Of a DNA stretch of 64,000 nt, positions 1 through 8,355 are shown piece by piece. The position numbers and the translations under genes were made by a program. Position 1 is the first letter of the stretch. Every line of letters starts with the position of its first letter. Below the pieces are notes generated by a model that was not told the DNA's origin, did not search any database, and was given only the letters and a program-made list of their open reading frames with translations. Origin of the DNA: Chitinophaga rhizophila (GTDB lineage Bacteria; Bacteroidota; Bacteroidia; Chitinophagales; Chitinophagaceae); contig NZ_JAICCF010000004.1 of NCBI RefSeq assembly GCF_019492185.1, positions 372,001 through 436,000 of the forward strand, in the 5' to 3' direction.

Positions 1-590
1 CTTTCATTACTGAATGGAACAGCTTTTCGGGAGGTACCGGCCTCGGATTACATATTGCACAACATCTGGCAGGCCTCCTGGGCGGAGTTATTACCGTAGA
101 AAGCGTGATTGGCAAAGGTACAGTATTCAGTTTCACTTTTCCGCTGCAGACATGTGCAATCCCCGTTTCTGACAGTATTTCCGACATACGGCAAGAGGAA
201 CCGATGTACGCTGGTACTAAAGTGCTGATCATTGAAGACGATGACATGAGCCGTATCTATCTCGCCAAATACCTGAGCCAGCTAGGCTGTGAAGTAGACG
301 CTTGCAGCAATGGAACAGATAGTATTGAACTACTTCAGGATTACACTCCGGACGTCATTCTTTCTGACAGACACTTGCCGGATATGGACGCTGAAGAGAT
401 ACTGGCCTGCATCAAAAACAACCCGTTGTTGCAACGTATACCAGTGATTGTCATCTCCGGCGATGTCTTTGAGGAAGACAGAACTGCCACTATGGAAGCC
501 GGAGCTACCGCTTACCTAATAAAACCTATCGATTTCAGACTCCTCAATATTGTTCTTAACAAATGTCTGAATAGTCCCGCTGTTTTCTAA
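1..590 (+). CDS. Hybrid sensor histidine kinase, C-terminal part (5' end outside window)
   Basis: The reading frame is open from base 3, so the gene begins before the window; the GTG at 105 is internal. The first codons encode the end of a HATPase_c domain, with the G2 box GGTGLGLHIA followed by the usual GGxITVES and GKGTVFSFTFP strands. After a short linker comes a complete receiver domain (about bases 220-575): acidic pair EDDD, phosphoacceptor Asp in ILSDRHLPDMD, and the conserved Lys in YLIKPID. This is the kinase-receiver order of hybrid two-component proteins, which autophosphorylate on His and pass phosphate to the attached receiver. Sensor and HisKA parts are not visible, so the signal cannot be inferred. 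The next gene starts about 155 bp later with no obvious link. Confidence 0.9.
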   Translation, partial: FITEWNSFSGGTGLGLHIAQHLAGLLGGVITVESVIGKGTVFSFTFPLQTCAIPVSDSISDIRQEEPMYAGTKVLIIEDDDMSRIYLAKYLSQLGCEVDACSNGTDSIELLQDYTPDVILSDRHLPDMDAEEILACIKNNPLLQRIPVIVISGDVFEEDRTATMEAGATAYLIKPIDFRLLNIVLNKCLNSPAVF

Positions 591-745
591 TTTCCTTAGT
601 AAGCCCCTATAGCCTTTCTTCACACTGCCTACAACATTTCTGCTTACAATCCTCACTTCCGGCTGCTACTACTGCAGATATATCGCGTCATTACTGTACA
701 CTTTTGTCTGAATTAGTTTTTCTCCTCTTATTTAAATCCAAATTT

Positions 746-1720
746 ATGCGACACATTACTGTCCCGGCTCTCCATTGCCCCTTTGAGGCAAAGATCAGTC
801 CCTTCGTACACGAGATTGATCGTCACACTGCATCCTGGCTCCAGGAATTTAATCTGCTCCAAACAGATGAAGCTTACGACCGCTTCCGTAGGTACAAGTT
901 CGCCTGGATGACGGCCCGTACCTATCCGGATGCAGATCTGGCTTTCCTGTGTACAGCAAATGATCTGAATACCTGGCTCTTTGTACTGGATGATCTCTTG
1001 GATCATGTTACTCCGGATACTGCAGGCTATCGTGAAAAAGGTTATCTGCAGCAAGTTATAACCGATTTCGTCCGTGTACTCAGGTATGATCAGTCAGTTG
1101 ACCGCTCCGTTAACCCCGTGCTGGCAGCTTTGAGTGATTTCTGGAACAACATGCGCCCACTTAGCTCTGTATCCTGGCAGTGCCAGTTCACTTTAAGCCT
1201 CAAAGCTACTTTTGAAGCAGCAGTATGGGAAGCCGAAAATGCAAAACTTCGCCGGCATCCATCCGTATTTCAGTATATGCAGATGCGTCCCTTCTTTAGT
1301 GGCGCTAACCTGGGTACTGATATGCTGGAAGTAGCCGCCGGTACGTATCTACCTGTCTTCGTGCTGCAAAATGAGCAGTTTCAGAAGCTGGTAGATCTGG
1401 CCAGAAGGGCAGTCTGCTGGGCCAATGACCTTTTTTCTCTTTCAAAAGAGCTGGCTCATGGCGACGAACATAACCTGGTTGTCGTTATCGGCCATGAACA
1501 ACAAATTACCCTGGAAGAAGCTATTGCTCAAACCGCAGCCATCCATAACCAGGAAATAGCCATGTTTAATCAGCTGCGTACACAATTGCCTTCCTTCGGC
1601 CTGCCTATCGATTCAGCCATCCAGCGTCATGTTGATGCATTGGGTACTATGGTAAGAGGATTTATGGACTGGTCTATCTATGACACGGCTCGTTACCACT
1701 TTGACTACACAGCAAGCTGA
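746..1720 (+). CDS. Class I terpene synthase (bacterial terpene cyclase)
   Basis: This 324-residue protein carries both metal-binding signatures of class I terpene cyclases: the aspartate-rich motif DDLLD at about residues 82-86 and the NSE-type motif NDLFSLSKE at about 227-235. A C-terminal ARY near the end resembles the conserved RY pair. The family ionises a linear isoprenyl diphosphate with Mg2+ and cyclises it; product and chain length cannot be read from sequence. I chose ATG 746 because the 14 residues from the upstream start at 704 are hydrophobic and lie outside the family core, and 746 gives the usual length (320-340). No prenyl-diphosphate synthase, P450 or methyltransferase is adjacent, so the substrate must come from elsewhere. 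Chitinophaga is known to encode functional terpene synthases, which fits the host guess. Confidence 0.92.
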   Translation: MRHITVPALHCPFEAKISPFVHEIDRHTASWLQEFNLLQTDEAYDRFRRYKFAWMTARTYPDADLAFLCTANDLNTWLFVLDDLLDHVTPDTAGYREKGYLQQVITDFVRVLRYDQSVDRSVNPVLAALSDFWNNMRPLSSVSWQCQFTLSLKATFEAAVWEAENAKLRRHPSVFQYMQMRPFFSGANLGTDMLEVAAGTYLPVFVLQNEQFQKLVDLARRAVCWANDLFSLSKELAHGDEHNLVVVIGHEQQITLEEAIAQTAAIHNQEIAMFNQLRTQLPSFGLPIDSAIQRHVDALGTMVRGFMDWSIYDTARYHFDYTAS

Positions 1721-1860
1721 AACAATTCGCCTGGCAGGTGCTCCCTGTCAGGCTATCTATGCAGTAGTCCTATTTAACGGTGTCACAACATATATGTGAG
1801 TTATAAAGTTTAAATTTGTCATTATCTCTTCAATTGCTGATCCACGTCAAATAATTCACC

Positions 1861-1889
1861 TTGTGATTATATGATAATCAATACCTTTG
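1861..1889 (+). promoter_or_regulatory. Candidate Bacteroidota promoter for the actin-like/bactofilin pair
   Basis: An exact TAnnTTTG -7 element (TACCTTTG, 1882-1889) lies 18 bp after a TTG at 1861-1863, matching the Bacteroidota primary-sigma promoter layout. It would give a leader of about 180 nt before ATG 2075. The assignment rests on consensus match only. Confidence 0.45.
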
Positions 1890-2074
1890 AAAAGGTGTCA
1901 TTTTGTGTTTGGTAATGTTTAATAATATTTTATATATTTAACGTCGTTGTAGCATGTGCGCAAGTTAAAGCCCTCTCCTTGCGGCTTTTCTTTATGTCCT
2001 ATTTGCCTGGTGACCGAGCCGAAATGTTGAAAACTCAAACTCGAAATTTTAATCATATACATAATCCTGCGATC

Positions 2075-3130
2075 ATGAAAGTATCACCTATCAGCTTTCC
2101 AAGTGTTTTTGAAACTGCATACGGGAACACTGAAAATTCCTCAAAAGACCTGCTAAACGGACTTAAGATCAGAAAAGATGATAACTGGTACATTGTCGGA
2201 AACCTGGCAAGACGCGGAGGTATCAACCCAGGCCGTATTACCAACGCCGCGCCACAGGAGGATGATTATGAAATCCTTTTTAAAGCCGCTATGGTCAATG
2301 TACTTGACAAAGTACAACAGCCATTGTCTGTTACTATGGGCTTTCCTTTCTCCACCTACAACATCTACAAAGGCGCAGCAGAGCAGTTTCTAAACAAAAG
2401 ACATTTCCTGATAGAATACGATACACATACATTCAATAATAAAGGCGCTATTAAAAAAGGTATGCTGGATATTGAACGTTTTGAAGTGATCCCTGAAATA
2501 GTTGGCGGTATTATCGGTTTGAAAAAGACTGTCAGCGATCCTAAGACTGACAACTTCATTGCTGTCAGCTTTGGCTTCGGCACCATTGAAGGAGGCATGG
2601 CTACTGCCGATGGGCTGATCCATCGTACCTGCTTCAGTTCGCATGGTATAAAGTATGCTATTAACAACCTTGCCCGGGAACTAAATAAGCAATACTACCT
2701 GGACATGAAAAATGAGCATCAGTTAGATGACGCTTTCATGAAAGGATCTATCTTTACCAATAGGAAACGCCTCGATCTGAAAGATATGCGTAAGGCATTG
2801 CTGACGCAATATTATAAAGAAGTGGTGTCTCCGCTGATGAGAAATTACTTTACTGACCAGGATTTTGAGAACTGTAGCAAAATCTACCTGATGGGTGGCG
2901 GTGCGCACTACCGCGAACTGACAGATGCATTTGCAGAAGAATTTAAAGATTTTATTCCTGTTGAAGTGGCTCCTAATCCTGAGAATCTTGTCAGCATAGG
3001 ATATCTATACAACTCACTGAGGATTTCAGACGATAAACATCAACGTAGTGTAGGACTTGATCTCGGCAATGCGTCCTCGATCATTTCGATATTTGAAGAA
3101 GAAACTTTATCTGCTGGCCCAAACTTGTGA
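2075..3130 (+). CDS. ParM/Alp-like actin-family ATPase, apparently circularly permuted
   Basis: The order of actin-fold motifs is unusual. Near the N-terminus is the segment that normally follows phosphate-1 in ParM/Alp/Ta0583-type proteins (ISFPSVFE, then DNWYIVGNLARRGG, then VTMGFPFSTY). Mid-protein is a phosphate-2-like SFGFGTIEGGMA, followed by the adenosine-site motif IYLMGGGAHY and connect-2-like PENLVSIGYLYNSL. The phosphate-1-like motif VGLDLGNASSIISIF comes last, in the final 27 residues, instead of at the N-terminus. I read this as a circular permutation. The phosphate-2 motif also lacks the usual leading Asp. Family members form nucleotide-dependent filaments, for example in plasmid or cell-shape functions. 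The frame is open upstream, with possible starts at 1979 (TTG), 1994 and 2024; 2075 was chosen because homologous sequence begins there. A bactofilin gene follows at once, suggesting a cytoskeletal operon. Confidence 0.75.
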   Translation: MKVSPISFPSVFETAYGNTENSSKDLLNGLKIRKDDNWYIVGNLARRGGINPGRITNAAPQEDDYEILFKAAMVNVLDKVQQPLSVTMGFPFSTYNIYKGAAEQFLNKRHFLIEYDTHTFNNKGAIKKGMLDIERFEVIPEIVGGIIGLKKTVSDPKTDNFIAVSFGFGTIEGGMATADGLIHRTCFSSHGIKYAINNLARELNKQYYLDMKNEHQLDDAFMKGSIFTNRKRLDLKDMRKALLTQYYKEVVSPLMRNYFTDQDFENCSKIYLMGGGAHYRELTDAFAEEFKDFIPVEVAPNPENLVSIGYLYNSLRISDDKHQRSVGLDLGNASSIISIFEEETLSAGPNL

Positions 3131-3131
3131 T

Positions 3132-3578
3132 GTGATTCCATTGAAAGATCTGATAAAAAAAGCCTTCGGAAAGGATATGTTCCTTATCCCAGGTCAGGTG
3201 TCCGTTCAGGGCGCTATAGAATCTACTATCCCCGGACGTATTGATGGTAATGTAAGGGGCGATGTACGCACAGAGGGAACACTGGTTATTGGCAAAGGTG
3301 CCAGTATCCGTGGAAATATTCATGCGACAGACCTTGTACATTACGGAAAGGTACACGGAGACATATTCGTAACCAATAAAGCTGTTATTAGTAACAAAGC
3401 ATACGTAAAAGGAGATGTTACCGCGCTGGTTCTGGAAGTAGAGCAGGATGCAGTAATAGAAGGTGCCATCAGAAAACATCCTACAGATGCTGATCACGTG
3501 GTACCAGAGCAGGTTGAAGAAGAAGAGGTAAAGCCGGAAGAGAAAGATGATGAAGAGAAAGCCAGCTCCTGGTTTTAA
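3132..3578 (+). CDS. Bactofilin family cytoskeletal protein
   Basis: The core reads as a bactofilin beta-helix: IPGQVSVQGAIEST, then RIDGNVRGDVRTEG, then VIGKGASIRGNI and VHGDI, the spaced Gly/Ile pattern of the family's right-handed beta-helix. A Glu/Lys-rich disordered tail (about residues 120-148) ends in SSWF. Bactofilins polymerise without nucleotide into filaments that organise envelope or chromosome components. The start is uncertain: GTG 3132 lies just after the upstream stop, TTG 3141 is possible, and ATG 3177 would give a compact 133-residue protein of typical size. It probably shares a transcript with the actin-like gene. This pairing of a nucleotide-driven and a nucleotide-free polymer is the main clue to a structural role. 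Confidence 0.88.
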   Translation: MIPLKDLIKKAFGKDMFLIPGQVSVQGAIESTIPGRIDGNVRGDVRTEGTLVIGKGASIRGNIHATDLVHYGKVHGDIFVTNKAVISNKAYVKGDVTALVLEVEQDAVIEGAIRKHPTDADHVVPEQVEEEEVKPEEKDDEEKASSWF

Positions 3579-3591
3579 CCATAAGAAATCA

Positions 3592-3651
3592 GGAATTAAT
3601 AACTAAGGGTTGTAAAATATACTTTATATCCAACCCTTAGTTATTAATTCC
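3592..3651. terminator. Long perfect hairpin between convergent genes
   Basis: A perfect 21-bp inverted repeat (3592-3612 and 3631-3651) with an 18-nt loop lies between the bactofilin gene (+) and the DUF2383-like gene (-). It has no clear U-tract, so it may act as a bidirectional terminator or as 3'-end protection. Confidence 0.65.
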
Positions 3652-3729
3652 CGAATGGTTTCAGTTGCTGATACTTTCCAACATTAAAATCGCTATCCTG
3701 AATCCAACATATCAAGTTGTAATACCTGA

Positions 3730-4185
3730 TTACTTGTTTGCGTCACGCAGCGCTTTGATCTGATCGTGAGATTTTCTCAGTGTTGCCTGCTGTTCAACAA
3801 TCATTTCACGCAGGTAAGCTGGTAATTCTTCATCTTCCAGCGCTGTTCTGTAAGCGCGCTGTGCAGCATCTTCACCTGCTTCACAGTTAGACAGTACAGT
3901 GTGACGATCGTGGCCGGTGAAGATGGCTTTTACATCCATCCACGCACGGTATATCTTACCACTCGTAGTAGTGGAGTTATCCATATCGCCGCCCAATGCA
4001 TTTACCTCAGTACCTAATGCAAGACGGAGTTCATGACTCTCACTGATCATAGAAGAGAATAATGCTTTCAGATCTGCATCTTCTGCCTTCAGTTCTTTCA
4101 GTGCTTTTTCATAACCTTCGATACGGTCATTATTAATCTGGATCAGATCATTCAGTACCTCGATAGTTTCAATTGTAGCTTGCAT
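3730..4185 (-). CDS. DUF2383 / PA2169-family four-helix-bundle protein
   Basis: This 151-residue all-helical protein begins TIETIEVLNDLIQINNDR and contains the segment DLKALFSSMISESHELR, matching the ferritin-like DUF2383/PA2169 family. Members are small stress- or starvation-associated proteins of unknown biochemical role; some are thought to bind metal through Glu/His residues. The C-terminal half (CEAGEDAAQRAYRTALEDEELP) keeps the family's acidic helix. It is a single gene transcribed away from the DUF4440-like gene upstream. Confidence 0.85.
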   Translation of the reverse strand: MQATIETIEVLNDLIQINNDRIEGYEKALKELKAEDADLKALFSSMISESHELRLALGTEVNALGGDMDNSTTTSGKIYRAWMDVKAIFTGHDRHTVLSNCEAGEDAAQRAYRTALEDEELPAYLREMIVEQQATLRKSHDQIKALRDANK

Positions 4186-4247
4186 AAAATATTTTTTTTT
4201 GGTTAACAGATAAGGCTTAACCGCCTCGTTGTTACTATTAACTGTCT

Positions 4248-4273
4248 CAAAACTATGCCATAAGGATTTTCAA
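4248..4273 (-). promoter_or_regulatory. Weak promoter candidate upstream of the DUF2383-like gene
   Basis: On the minus strand TAGTTTTG (4255-4248) matches TAnnTTTG, with a TTG at 4273-4271 as a possible -33 element. The 15-bp spacing is shorter than the consensus, so this is weak. Confidence 0.25.
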
Positions 4274-4345
4274 GGAGGCTGAATGACTGATTCCGTAGAA
4301 CCTGGTGTAATGTTGTCTCCACTCTGTGTATATTAGCGGACGACC

Positions 4346-4777
4346 TCAGGCAGGAACCTTCACTGCCTGTCTCGCCAGCAGTTTCCATTGACTACCTTCC
4401 TTACTCCATACCAATAGGATATGTAGTTTTACCTGCCCTGCTACACCTCCGTCGTTGGTCGCTGCACTAAGCGTATGTCTCACAATTGCAGTGCTGCTGG
4501 TAACAGCGATTGTCTGATTGGTAAGGTCAATAGAAACAAAGTCAGATTTACCACTGACGATGCTGGAAACAAACGACGCCTTATCTTCAATTTTTCCGCT
4601 GGAATGACCATAGGAAAGCTTTTCATCTGACAGCTTTTCCAGCGTGACTTTATCTGCGTCAACCATCGCCTTCCTTAATGACTCTACCTGTGTAGCTACA
4701 GCTTTTTCCTCTTTGGACTGTGCGAAAGTAATTGTTGACATAAGGCAAAATACCAATGCTAGTGAATAATTTTTCAT
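4346..4777 (-). CDS. Secreted DUF4440 / NTF2-like protein
   Basis: This 143-residue protein starts with a clear signal peptide (MKNYSLALVFCLMSTITFAQ, cleavage after FAQ). The mature part has the cone-fold pattern of DUF4440 proteins: a first helix (VATQVESLRKAMVDAD), then LEKLSDEKLSYGHSSG, then beta strands around AIVRHTLSA, and a closing LLVWSKEGSQWKLLARQAVK. In this superfamily the pocket may bind a small ligand, but no catalytic residues can be named. It is probably exported to the periplasm and monocistronic. Confidence 0.85.
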   Translation of the reverse strand: MKNYSLALVFCLMSTITFAQSKEEKAVATQVESLRKAMVDADKVTLEKLSDEKLSYGHSSGKIEDKASFVSSIVSGKSDFVSIDLTNQTIAVTSSTAIVRHTLSAATNDGGVAGQVKLHILLVWSKEGSQWKLLARQAVKVPA

Positions 4778-4831
4778 ACGGGGATCTGTTATGCAATAAA
4801 AATATAGAATTGAAATGTAAATACTGCATTT

Positions 4832-5701
4832 TTATCTTTTTATAGCAAATGCTACCCGATAAAACTCATACCCTTTATCATTACGTTCCGGCAGATAATA
4901 GCTGCGGTATTCAACAGCACTATGATCCTCCAGCAGTTCTATACCAAAATCATCCAGGTATCTTCTGACCAGGAAAGGCTCCAGTCCGAAAGTCCACTGC
5001 TCCTCCTCCTGCTTCAATTCCTGTATGAGCTTCTCTCCTCCGAAAAAGGCTGCGGGAGAGCGCAGTACTTTTTCATCCACATAAGTAAAGATAATATAGG
5101 TGCCTGCGGCAAACTGTCCCATGAAGGCAAAAGTTGCAGCCACCGCTTCAGGAGACAAGTAGTTACTGACGCCTTCCCATATAAACACGGTAGGCAGCGA
5201 CTTATCTATACACTGTGGAGAAAGGTGTTCAAGCTTTTGCTCATTGGAGTCAATCTCCAGGTAGCGTACGTGCGCAGGAAGCCGGCCTAAACTCCTTAAC
5301 AGCCTTTCCTGCTTTGATCTGGCCGTAGCAGGATGATCTACTTCAATAACGGGCAGTGCTCTAAGAAAGCCCAGTCGTAAGGCGCGGGTATCATAACCGG
5401 CACCCAGTATGACGACCTGTTTTACACCGTCTCTGACTGTCTGCTGTAACAGTTCGTCAATGTAGCGGGTGCGCGCTATACCTGATGATAAAGCACCGGG
5501 GATCTTTCTGCGGATGATACGGTCTACCAGGTTGCGGATAAATGGTACAACGGATAATTGAGTGATGAACTTAAAGCGTGCAGTCAGGAAAGAAAAAGCA
5601 TAAGGATCGGTGAACAGTCTTTTCCCGGATGGGCGGTTAGTCTCCAATGCCCGGAACAGCGCCATATACTGGGCCGTACGACTGGCTGTGTCTGTCTTCA
5701 T
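4832..5701 (-). CDS. Class I SAM-dependent methyltransferase, LCMT/TIGR00027-like
   Basis: The 289-residue protein opens with SRTAQYMALFRALET and the RTRYIDELL segment typical of the leucine carboxyl methyltransferase-like (PPM1/TIGR00027) bacterial family. It then has the SAM-binding motif VVILGAGYDTRALRL, the acidic strand IEVDHPATARSKQE, and later TVFIWEGVSNYL. The family methylates small molecules or carboxyl groups, often in secondary metabolism; the substrate here is unknown. No biosynthetic neighbours are visible. Length is typical and no lesion was seen. Confidence 0.88.
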   Translation of the reverse strand: MKTDTASRTAQYMALFRALETNRPSGKRLFTDPYAFSFLTARFKFITQLSVVPFIRNLVDRIIRRKIPGALSSGIARTRYIDELLQQTVRDGVKQVVILGAGYDTRALRLGFLRALPVIEVDHPATARSKQERLLRSLGRLPAHVRYLEIDSNEQKLEHLSPQCIDKSLPTVFIWEGVSNYLSPEAVAATFAFMGQFAAGTYIIFTYVDEKVLRSPAAFFGGEKLIQELKQEEEQWTFGLEPFLVRRYLDDFGIELLEDHSAVEYRSYYLPERNDKGYEFYRVAFAIKR

Positions 5702-5769
5702 AACGAACGGAGAATTGAGGGTTTATCTAAAGATAATAAAAAGATAATGGCATTACATCTTTTTTTAAT

Positions 5770-5821
5770 TACATAAAAAAACTGCGGATGATATTATCTC
5801 CCGATAATACCATCCGCAGTT
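5770..5821 (-). terminator. Rho-independent terminator of the 5854-6120 gene
   Basis: The arms at 5780-5790 and 5811-5821 form a perfect 11-bp stem with further pairing inside (ATTATC/GATAAT). On the minus strand the stem is followed by TTTTTTATGT. Confidence 0.85.
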
Positions 5822-5853
5822 AGTACTTCGTAATTCGTACTAATTGCTATACA

Positions 5854-6120
5854 CTAGCTAAGCGAATATTCACTGTTCTTCACGAACGCAAGAAATGCTT
5901 CCTGTGTCCATTGCTGATAATCTGTAAGATTGATACCAAGCTTCTCATCACGGTCAACCTCTTTTATCTCACGACTATCCCAATAGCCTTTAGCCAAAGA
6001 TTGTACATTATCTGTAGCTACCTGTGTATTTACACCGTAGTCTTCAGGATAGCTTCTGTAATTACCCATTGCGAGTTCCTGTATTTCATGCTTCACGCCT
6101 TCTCTGTTATTCTTTGACAT
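5854..6120 (-). CDS. Small conserved-looking hypothetical protein
   Basis: This 88-residue soluble, charged protein has no recognised domain. It begins MSKNNREGVKHEIQELAMG and ends with LTDYQQWTQEAFLAFVKN. An in-frame ATG three codons upstream (6129) is an alternative start. It has its own terminator and codon use like the neighbouring chromosomal genes, so it is likely real. There are no cysteines, signal peptide or membrane segments. Confidence 0.6.
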   Translation of the reverse strand: MSKNNREGVKHEIQELAMGNYRSYPEDYGVNTQVATDNVQSLAKGYWDSREIKEVDRDEKLGINLTDYQQWTQEAFLAFVKNSEYSLS

Positions 6121-6214
6121 AGTTCTCATTTTTGGTTCGGTATAAGTAAAACAAGAACTGTTCCTAGTATGCCAGATTTGTAGACTGTTAAGATAATTTT
6201 AACGTAACCTTTAG

Positions 6215-6718
6215 TTATCTTTTACTTTTCTTCTGGGTAATATATCCGGTGAAAGATATCGGCTGCCTGTTATTGCTGATCACCTGCAACGAAGCATATC
6301 CATTATCTGACACGGTGAGTGTCATTAATCGTGTGTCCTGGGTATCCTGTGGTTTGATAGTGATATCCCATCCTCCTTTCTTCCTTGCCTCCTGCTTATA
6401 ATCAAATTTAGTGGATGTAAACTGAATGCCTCCTTTTGTCGGATCCATAGGAGCCGTATAGGCGCGACCGAAGTACGGCAAAAAACTGATTATTGAGTCA
6501 GGAGATATTTTCAGGTCGTACTCGGAAGTTATTTGACGATTAGGCGACGGACCAGTTGGTTGTACCGTTTGTACCTTAAATACGAAATTGCGTGCAGCCA
6601 CTATCTGTTGAATTACTTCCTGCTTATCCGGTTTACTATCCTGCGCATATGATTTATCCGCAGACAATCCCATAAACAGCGTGAATACTGTTAAACCCCA
6701 AAATTGTACACGTCTCAT
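6215..6718 (-). CDS. DUF4251 secreted protein
   Basis: The 167-residue protein has a signal peptide ending SYAQ and a mature domain with the DUF4251 pattern: VAARNFVFKVQTV, then YDLKISPDSIISFLPYFGRAY, then GGIQFTSTKFDYK and a closing SFTGYIT. DUF4251 is a Bacteroidota-restricted exported family of unknown function. The gene is monocistronic and divergent from the histidine kinase, with a palindrome in the shared intergenic region. Confidence 0.9.
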   Translation of the reverse strand: MRRVQFWGLTVFTLFMGLSADKSYAQDSKPDKQEVIQQIVAARNFVFKVQTVQPTGPSPNRQITSEYDLKISPDSIISFLPYFGRAYTAPMDPTKGGIQFTSTKFDYKQEARKKGGWDITIKPQDTQDTRLMTLTVSDNGYASLQVISNNRQPISFTGYITQKKSKR

Positions 6719-6780
6719 AAAGAATTTGTTTATCCTTATAACGTACGAAGATCATTCCACATTTTGTTCACCATCGCCGT

Positions 6781-6800
6781 TATAACATGTATGTGTTATA
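6781..6800. promoter_or_regulatory. Palindrome between divergent genes
   Basis: TATAACA (6781-6787) and TGTTATA (6794-6800) form an inverted repeat with a 6-bp spacer, about 60 bp before the DUF4251 start and 84 bp before the kinase start. It is a plausible operator; no binding protein can be named. Confidence 0.35.
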
Positions 6801-6883
6801 AATAATCCCCTTTATTCTTAGAACTTTGCGTAACTTATCGATTATCAGCATTTATACTAACAGAAACCAGTAAACACCAATAT

Positions 6884-8230
6884 TTGCACAAACTTGCACG
6901 TCAATTAGCCAATATTTGGGAAGAACTTGTGGGAGATCCTGCATCCTTTTCCCTGGAGAACCGTGCGTTCAACTCAATCAGTGTCGTAACCATGGCACTG
7001 CTTACCGTACTGTTGCCTTTTAATATGTGGCTTGGATTGACATTAGTGTGGGTGATTGTTGCAACGCTACTGATATTACAGGTATTCTTTTTCTATCTTT
7101 CCCGCTACCGGAGGATATATAATGCCAGCATGCTGGCTTACGTGATTGTCAGTTATATTACCCTGACTGCCACCTTCTACCTGAACTCCGGTAGCCACGG
7201 CCCTGCCCTGCTCCTGTTCTTCCTCACCTTCAACCTGCTGATCGCTTTTAGTCCGCGCCGCCGGCACTGGATCTGGGCATTTCTGCACCTGTTGCTACCA
7301 GGCATCCTGCTGACCAAAGAATATTTGGATCCTTCCTGGATCCAGGACAGTTATGGCACGGTGGAAAACAGATATGTTGACATTCTTTCAAGCTACCTTA
7401 TCACACTAACTTGTATATACTTAATTACCAATTATTTAAGAAATAACTACGAAAGAGAGAAACGCAATGCAGAGGAACGGGCTAATAAAATAGATATACA
7501 GAATATTAACCTTGAGCAGTTAAATCAGAAAAAGGATAAGCTGTTTTCCATCATCGCCCATGATCTGCAAAGTCCGCTGAACTCAATTATCACTACCCTG
7601 CACCTCATTGCCGAATATGAATTAGAAGCTGACGAAAAGAAAATGCTTGAGGATGAGCTGCTAACGCTAACGAAAAATACTTCCAGCCTGCTTACTAACC
7701 TCCTTACCTGGTCCAAGCTTCAGATGGACGGCAAAGGAGTAAGACTCAGTTCAGAGAATGTGCATGACGCGGTAGAGAGAGTGTTAGCTATTCAACGCCT
7801 GCTGGCGGACAAGAAAGCCGTAAACATCCTGTCCAAAGTAGACCCCGATGTTTATATTACGGCAGATCATAACATGTTGGACCTGGTAATCAGGAATCTG
7901 ATTAACAATGCTATCAAGTTTACACCTTCTGGCGGACATATAGAAATAGATCTTCATATCAAGGAGCAATGTTGCCATCTGACTATCACTGACAATGGCA
8001 TCGGTATTGACCCTAGTCATCGGGCAGAGATCTTTTCACTGAAGACCCAATCCACTTTTGGTACCAATAATGAAAAGGGCATCGGACTGGGACTTGTGCT
8101 CTGTAAGGAGCTATTGGCCTTACAGGACGGGGAATTATGGTTTGAAAGCACACCCGGAGAAGGCACTACCTTTTACGCCAGTTTCCCACTTAGCGCAATC
8201 ACGGTGTCAGAAGATACATTATCCTCCTGA
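6884..8230 (+). CDS. Membrane sensor histidine kinase
   Basis: This 448-residue protein has about six hydrophobic segments (roughly residues 32-72, 82-100, 106-122, 128-143 and 166-184). A coiled-coil linker (about 187-217) follows, then HisKA with phosphoacceptor His226 in SIIAHDLQSPLNS. The HATPase domain shows the N box LVIRNLINNAIKF, G1 DNGIGID and G2 GIGLGL. It should sense a membrane or periplasmic cue and phosphorylate an unlinked response regulator; no regulator is adjacent. The start appears to be TTG 6884, since no ATG fits before the conserved N-terminal helix. The gene ends before a very strong hairpin. Confidence 0.92.
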   Translation: MHKLARQLANIWEELVGDPASFSLENRAFNSISVVTMALLTVLLPFNMWLGLTLVWVIVATLLILQVFFFYLSRYRRIYNASMLAYVIVSYITLTATFYLNSGSHGPALLLFFLTFNLLIAFSPRRRHWIWAFLHLLLPGILLTKEYLDPSWIQDSYGTVENRYVDILSSYLITLTCIYLITNYLRNNYEREKRNAEERANKIDIQNINLEQLNQKKDKLFSIIAHDLQSPLNSIITTLHLIAEYELEADEKKMLEDELLTLTKNTSSLLTNLLTWSKLQMDGKGVRLSSENVHDAVERVLAIQRLLADKKAVNILSKVDPDVYITADHNMLDLVIRNLINNAIKFTPSGGHIEIDLHIKEQCCHLTITDNGIGIDPSHRAEIFSLKTQSTFGTNNEKGIGLGLVLCKELLALQDGELWFESTPGEGTTFYASFPLSAITVSEDTLSS

Positions 8231-8259
8231 TAAGCAATAAATTGATGCCGCTTATATCC

Positions 8260-8315
8260 CGTTCATCTTACGTTCATCCTACGTTTATGAACGTAGGATG
8301 AACGTAAGATGAACG
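8260..8315. terminator. 26-bp perfect hairpin between convergent genes
   Basis: Arms 8260-8285 and 8290-8315 are perfectly complementary over 26 bp around a 4-nt loop. Each arm itself holds two related GTTCATC(T/C)TACGTT units. It probably acts as a bidirectional terminator between the kinase (+) and the SusD-like gene (-). Confidence 0.75.
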
Positions 8316-8355
8316 AAGTCTAAGTACGAGTATATCCTCCTGAAATAGGTTTACA

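Noticed and set aside
704..745. Longer N-terminus for the terpene synthase
   Set aside because: The extra 14 residues are hydrophobic and precede the conserved family start; ATG 746 gives the usual length.
1770..1815. Palindromic stretch around ACATATATGT after the terpene synthase, considered as a terminator
   Set aside because: Only a short AT-rich palindrome with poor outer pairing and no T-run.
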